Below, one piece after another: positions 61,058-64,000 of a DNA stretch of 64,000 bases (positions are counted from its first letter, which is position 1; each line of letters begins with the position of its first letter). The notes under the pieces are model-generated. The model searched no databases. It saw nothing but the letters and a program-made list of their open reading frames with translations, and had not been told where the DNA came from. The stretch is taken from NCBI RefSeq assembly GCF_014268785.2, contig NZ_JABWRD020000003.1, positions 558,001 to 622,000 on the forward strand, in the 5' to 3' direction. The stretch is from Pseudomonas shirazensis. GTDB taxonomy: Bacteria; Pseudomonadota; Gammaproteobacteria; Pseudomonadales; Pseudomonadaceae. The translations under genes were made by a program, and so were the position numbers.

Positions 61058-62728
61058 TTAGTGGTGAACCAGCATGCCGGTGAGCCAGTAGGCTTGCACC
61101 AGGGTGATCACGCCGACGATGGTGGCGAAGAACAGGCTGTGTTTGACGGTGAAGCGGAACAGGTCCGATTCCTTGCCAACCAGGCCGGTCGCGGCGCAGG
61201 CCACAGCGATCGATTGTGGCGAGATCATCTTGCCGGTCACGCCGCCGCTGGTGTTGGCCGCTACCAGCAGGGTGTCACTGACGCCGATCTGGTGCGCGGT
61301 GGTGGCTTGCAGCGAGCTGAACAGGGCGTTGGACGAGGTGTCCGAGCCGGTCAGGAACACGCCCAGCCAACCGAGGAACGGCGAGAAGAACGGGAATGCC
61401 GCGCCAGTGCCGGCCAATACCAGGGCCATGGTCGAGGACATGCCGGAGTAGTTGGTGACGAAGGCGAACGCCAGCACCATGCCGATCGACAGGATTGGCC
61501 AGCGCAGCTCCCACAGCACTTCTTTGAAAGTGGTAATACCAGTTTTGAAGTTGATCTTCAGGACCCACATCGAGATCAGCGCGGAGAGGAAGATCGCGGT
61601 GCCGGTGGCGGAGATCGGGTCGAGCTTGAACACCGCTGGCATGGCGGTTGGGGCTGCAACGATCGGCGCGGTCTTGATGACCAGCTGGTCGAGGTGCGGG
61701 ATGGCGAAGTTGAACACGAAGTTGTACATCGCGCCGCCGGAGGCGAACGCAGCCTTGAATGGCTTCAGGGTCCAGATCGTTACCAGCACGGTGAGGATCA
61801 GGAACGGCGACCAGGCCTTGAAGATTTCACCGAAGCTGTACGGGGTTGGCTGGCTGCCGCTGGACTGCACCACGGCGGCGCCGACGCTGCCCTGGGCCAC
61901 GGCCATCGAGCGCTTGGGCTGCCAGACTTTGAGGAACAGGGTCAGCGAGATCAGGCTGGCCAGGGCCGAGGTGATGTCGGGCAGTTCTGGGCCAATGTAG
62001 TTGGAGGTGAAGTACTGGGTCACGGCGAAGCTCAGGCCGGCGACCAGCGCGGCAGGCCAGGTTTCTTTGACGCCGCGCAGGCCGTCCATCATGAACACCA
62101 GCCAGAACGGTACGAACAGCGACAGCAGCGGCAGCTGGCGGCCGGTCATGGCGCCGATGTGGAAGGCGTCGATACCGGTCACCTGGCCGGCGACGATGAT
62201 CGGGATGCCGAGCGCGCCGAAGGCGACTGGCGCGGTGTTGGCGATCAGGCACAGGCCGGCGGCGTAGAGGGGGTTGAAGCCCAGGCCGACCAGCAGGGCA
62301 GCGGTGATTGCCACGGGTGCGCCGAAGCCGGCGGCACCTTCAAGGAAGGCGCCGAAGCAGAAGCCGATCAGCAGGACTTGCAGGCGTTGGTCGTCGGTGA
62401 TCGACAGCACCGAGCTGCGGATCACTTCGAACTGGCCGCTCTTGACCGTCAGTTTGTACAGGAACACCGCGGCAACGATGATCCAGGCGATTGGCCACAG
62501 GCCGTAGAGGAAGCCATAACCGGCAGCTGCCAGGGCCATGTCGACCGGCATGTTGAAGGCAAAGATGGCGACCAGGATCGACAGGCCGAGGGTGATGCTG
62601 CCGGCCACGTGGCCTTTGAGGCGGAATACGGCCAGGGCGAGGAAGAAGAATACGATCGGGATCACTGCCGCCAGCGCGGACAGGCCAAGACTGCCCAATG
62701 GGCTATAGATTTGTTGCCAGGTTTGCAT
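61058..62728 (-). CDS. lldP: L-lactate permease
   Basis: 556 residues, highly hydrophobic with about a dozen membrane helices, and family motifs such as GFCFGAFLEGAAGFGAPVAI and GSDTSSNALFSSLQ. It imports lactate (and glycolate in relatives) with protons at the inner membrane. It is the first gene of the reverse-strand lactate operon, followed by lldD and dld. An LldR-type operator stands about 45 bp upstream of its start, divergent from lldR. Confidence 0.95.
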   Translation of the reverse strand: MQTWQQIYSPLGSLGLSALAAVIPIVFFFLALAVFRLKGHVAGSITLGLSILVAIFAFNMPVDMALAAAGYGFLYGLWPIAWIIVAAVFLYKLTVKSGQFEVIRSSVLSITDDQRLQVLLIGFCFGAFLEGAAGFGAPVAITAALLVGLGFNPLYAAGLCLIANTAPVAFGALGIPIIVAGQVTGIDAFHIGAMTGRQLPLLSLFVPFWLVFMMDGLRGVKETWPAALVAGLSFAVTQYFTSNYIGPELPDITSALASLISLTLFLKVWQPKRSMAVAQGSVGAAVVQSSGSQPTPYSFGEIFKAWSPFLILTVLVTIWTLKPFKAAFASGGAMYNFVFNFAIPHLDQLVIKTAPIVAAPTAMPAVFKLDPISATGTAIFLSALISMWVLKINFKTGITTFKEVLWELRWPILSIGMVLAFAFVTNYSGMSSTMALVLAGTGAAFPFFSPFLGWLGVFLTGSDTSSNALFSSLQATTAHQIGVSDTLLVAANTSGGVTGKMISPQSIAVACAATGLVGKESDLFRFTVKHSLFFATIVGVITLVQAYWLTGMLVHH

Positions 62729-62773
62729 GATGGGTTGGCCCCTAATTGTTGTTGGTCAGCACTGGCATTGGAT

Positions 62774-62790
62774 AATTGGTAAGACCAATT
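62774..62790. promoter_or_regulatory. LldR operator
   Basis: The perfect inverted repeat aattggt-aag-accaatt matches the AATTGGT-N3-ACCAATT type operator known for LldR/FadR-family lactate regulators. It lies 46 bp upstream of lldP. Binding of LldR in the absence of lactate should block the operon. Confidence 0.85.
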
Positions 62791-62923
62791 TACAATGTCT
62801 GGGTGCTAGGGTAAAAGCGTGGCTAGGGCTGTGTCAATTTGTCTCGGGTTGTACTTTGGTGGAATGTCGATGAGTGGCTTGGTTTTAGGGGGGGCGGAAA
62901 TTGTGTCGGGCTTGAGGGTGCTG

Positions 62924-63060
62924 GGGCTGCTTTGCAGCCCTTTCGCGACACAAGGCCGCTCCTACGCCGACCGCGCAGCCCTCTGACAACGCGGCGATGC
63001 TGACGTGACGCGGTCAACTGTGAGCGGCCTTGTGTCGCGAAAGGGGCGCAAAGCGCCCCC
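62924..63060. repeat. REP doublet in the lldP-lldR intergenic region
   Basis: One REP copy in reverse orientation (62940-62965, preceded by gggctgctttgcagccc) and a second in forward orientation (about 63022-63043, followed by gggcgcaaagcgcccc) are about 60 bp apart. The pair points outward, opposite to the inward pair at 13205-13319. Confidence 0.85.
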
Positions 63061-63199
63061 GGCAATGCTCGCCAGGATCAAAGCCAGCGAGGCACACGAA
63101 TACCCAGCTTTTATTACGCACTGATACGTGTGAGCGCAGCCTGGATAGGCCAAAATAGTAGCCCTCGCTGTGTGTGCGAGGGTTTGTGGAGAGTAAGTG

Positions 63200-63967
63200 A
63201 TGGTTTTTGATCAGGTTCGCCAACGGCGCCTGTCCGACGACATTGTCGAGCGCCTGGAAGGGATGATCCTTGAAGGTACCTTGACCTCGGGTGAGCGCCT
63301 GCCGGCCGAGCGCGCCCTGGCCGAACAGTTCGGCGTGTCGCGGCCATCGCTGCGCGAGGCGATCCAGAAGCTGGTGGCCAAGGGGCTGCTGGTGAGTCGC
63401 CAGGGTGGCGGCAATTATGTGGCGGCGTCGCTGGGGGCAACCTTCAGTGACCCGCTGCTGCAGCTGCTTGAGCACAGCCCGGAGGCGCAGCGGGACTTGC
63501 TCGAGTTTCGCCATACGCTGGAGGCGTCGTGTGCGTTTTATGCGGCGCAGCGGGCGACCGAGCTTGACCGTGAGCGGCTCAAGGCGGCGTTTGATGAGCT
63601 GCAGGATTGTTATTCACGCAAGGCCGAGGTGAGCCGGGCGGAGGAGGGTGCGGCGGATGCGCGGTTCCATCTGGCGATTGCCGAGGCGAGCCATAACGCG
63701 GTGTTGCTGCACACCATTCGTGGGTTGTTTGATTTGCTCAAGCGCAACGTGGTGACCAACATTGGCGGGATGTATCAGCAGCGTAGTGAGACGCGGGATA
63801 TGTTGATTGGGCAGCATCGCGAGTTGTATCAGGCGATTGTTGAGGGTAGGGCAGAGGAGGCCAGGGAGGTTTCTAGCCGGCATATTCTGTATGTGCAGGA
63901 GGTGCTTGAGGAGGCGCAGCAGGAGGCGCATCGGGTGGCGCGGGCGGAGCGGCGCAGCGGGCGTTGA
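63200..63967 (+). CDS. lldR: FadR/GntR-family lactate regulator
   Basis: 255 residues from the ATG at 63200 (GGAGAG 6 bp upstream; the GTG at 63197 is less likely). The N-terminal winged helix has the GntR pattern RLPAERALAEQFGVSRPSLREAIQ (split at about 33-57). The C-terminal FCD effector domain has the helical bundle and metal-type histidines (DARFHLAIAEASHN). It is divergent from lldP-lldD-dld with the operator between them, so it should repress that operon until lactate binds. Confidence 0.92.
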   Translation: MVFDQVRQRRLSDDIVERLEGMILEGTLTSGERLPAERALAEQFGVSRPSLREAIQKLVAKGLLVSRQGGGNYVAASLGATFSDPLLQLLEHSPEAQRDLLEFRHTLEASCAFYAAQRATELDRERLKAAFDELQDCYSRKAEVSRAEEGAADARFHLAIAEASHNAVLLHTIRGLFDLLKRNVVTNIGGMYQQRSETRDMLIGQHRELYQAIVEGRAEEAREVSSRHILYVQEVLEEAQQEAHRVARAERRSGR

Positions 63968-64000
63968 GTTAGCGCTGAGAGTGGGGGGGCTGCGCAGCAG

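Noticed and set aside
61016..62782. 588-codon frame opposite lldP
   Set aside because: It is the complement of a highly conserved permease gene; composition is Gly/Asp/Gln-rich low complexity with no family signature.

Overview
The window looks like a Pseudomonas chromosome of the P. putida/P. fluorescens type. Support comes from a Pseudomonas-like tmRNA, an lldR/lldP/lldD/dld lactate locus in the usual Pseudomonas order, inverted-pair REP repeats, an iron-type nitrile hydratase cluster like those of nitrile-using pseudomonads, and GC-rich codon use in the flanks. The block from about 24.4 to 55 kb is visibly less GC-rich and has the content of an acquired island.

Left flank (1-24.3 kb). The window opens inside a very large Ig-repeat surface protein (DUF4347 plus at least 12 Big_12-like domains), followed by a TolC-family lipoprotein, which suggests type I secretion. 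Next come cysC, then a LysR regulator divergent from a D-tartrate dehydratase and a DctA-like transporter (a tartrate module). A reverse-strand catabolic block follows: aldoxime dehydratase (oxdA), an outer-membrane MetA-like protein, amidase, iron-type nitrile hydratase alpha and beta, its CobW-like activator, a PAS chemoreceptor and an acyl-CoA synthetase. Together these encode aldoxime -> nitrile -> amide -> carboxylate -> acyl-CoA. An AraC/XylS activator lies divergently at the head. Two promoter regions in this block share a near-identical layout of paired direct repeats 21 bp apart, with a -10-like box exactly 20 bp away. These are probably the activator's operators.

Defence island (about 24.4-55.2 kb). 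It carries an HNH nuclease, an McrBC-like pair whose McrB has an N-terminal extension and an EVE-like insert, a complete type I Zorya operon (zorABCD), and a six-gene type I restriction-modification operon. That operon is hsdM-hsdS-DUF262-DUF262/DUF1524-hsdR-DUF45, so two GmrSD-like proteins sit between specificity and restriction subunits. A degraded DUF3987 gene, a TubC_N-like small protein, a tyrosine recombinase and a small unknown follow. A P4-type integrase abuts the 3' end of ssrA (tmRNA), the expected insertion target. Paired GGAATACC boxes with the same 12-bp period occur next to this integrase and at 25.44 kb, and may mark the two ends of an island of about 30 kb.

Right flank (55.2-64 kb). 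It holds ssrA with its promoter and terminator, a small periplasmic protein, two overlapping small Pseudomonas-type genes (DUF3077-like and DUF6124-like) preceded by a structured leader resembling C4 antisense RNA, and the lactate operon lldP-lldD-dld with divergent lldR and a clear LldR-type operator.
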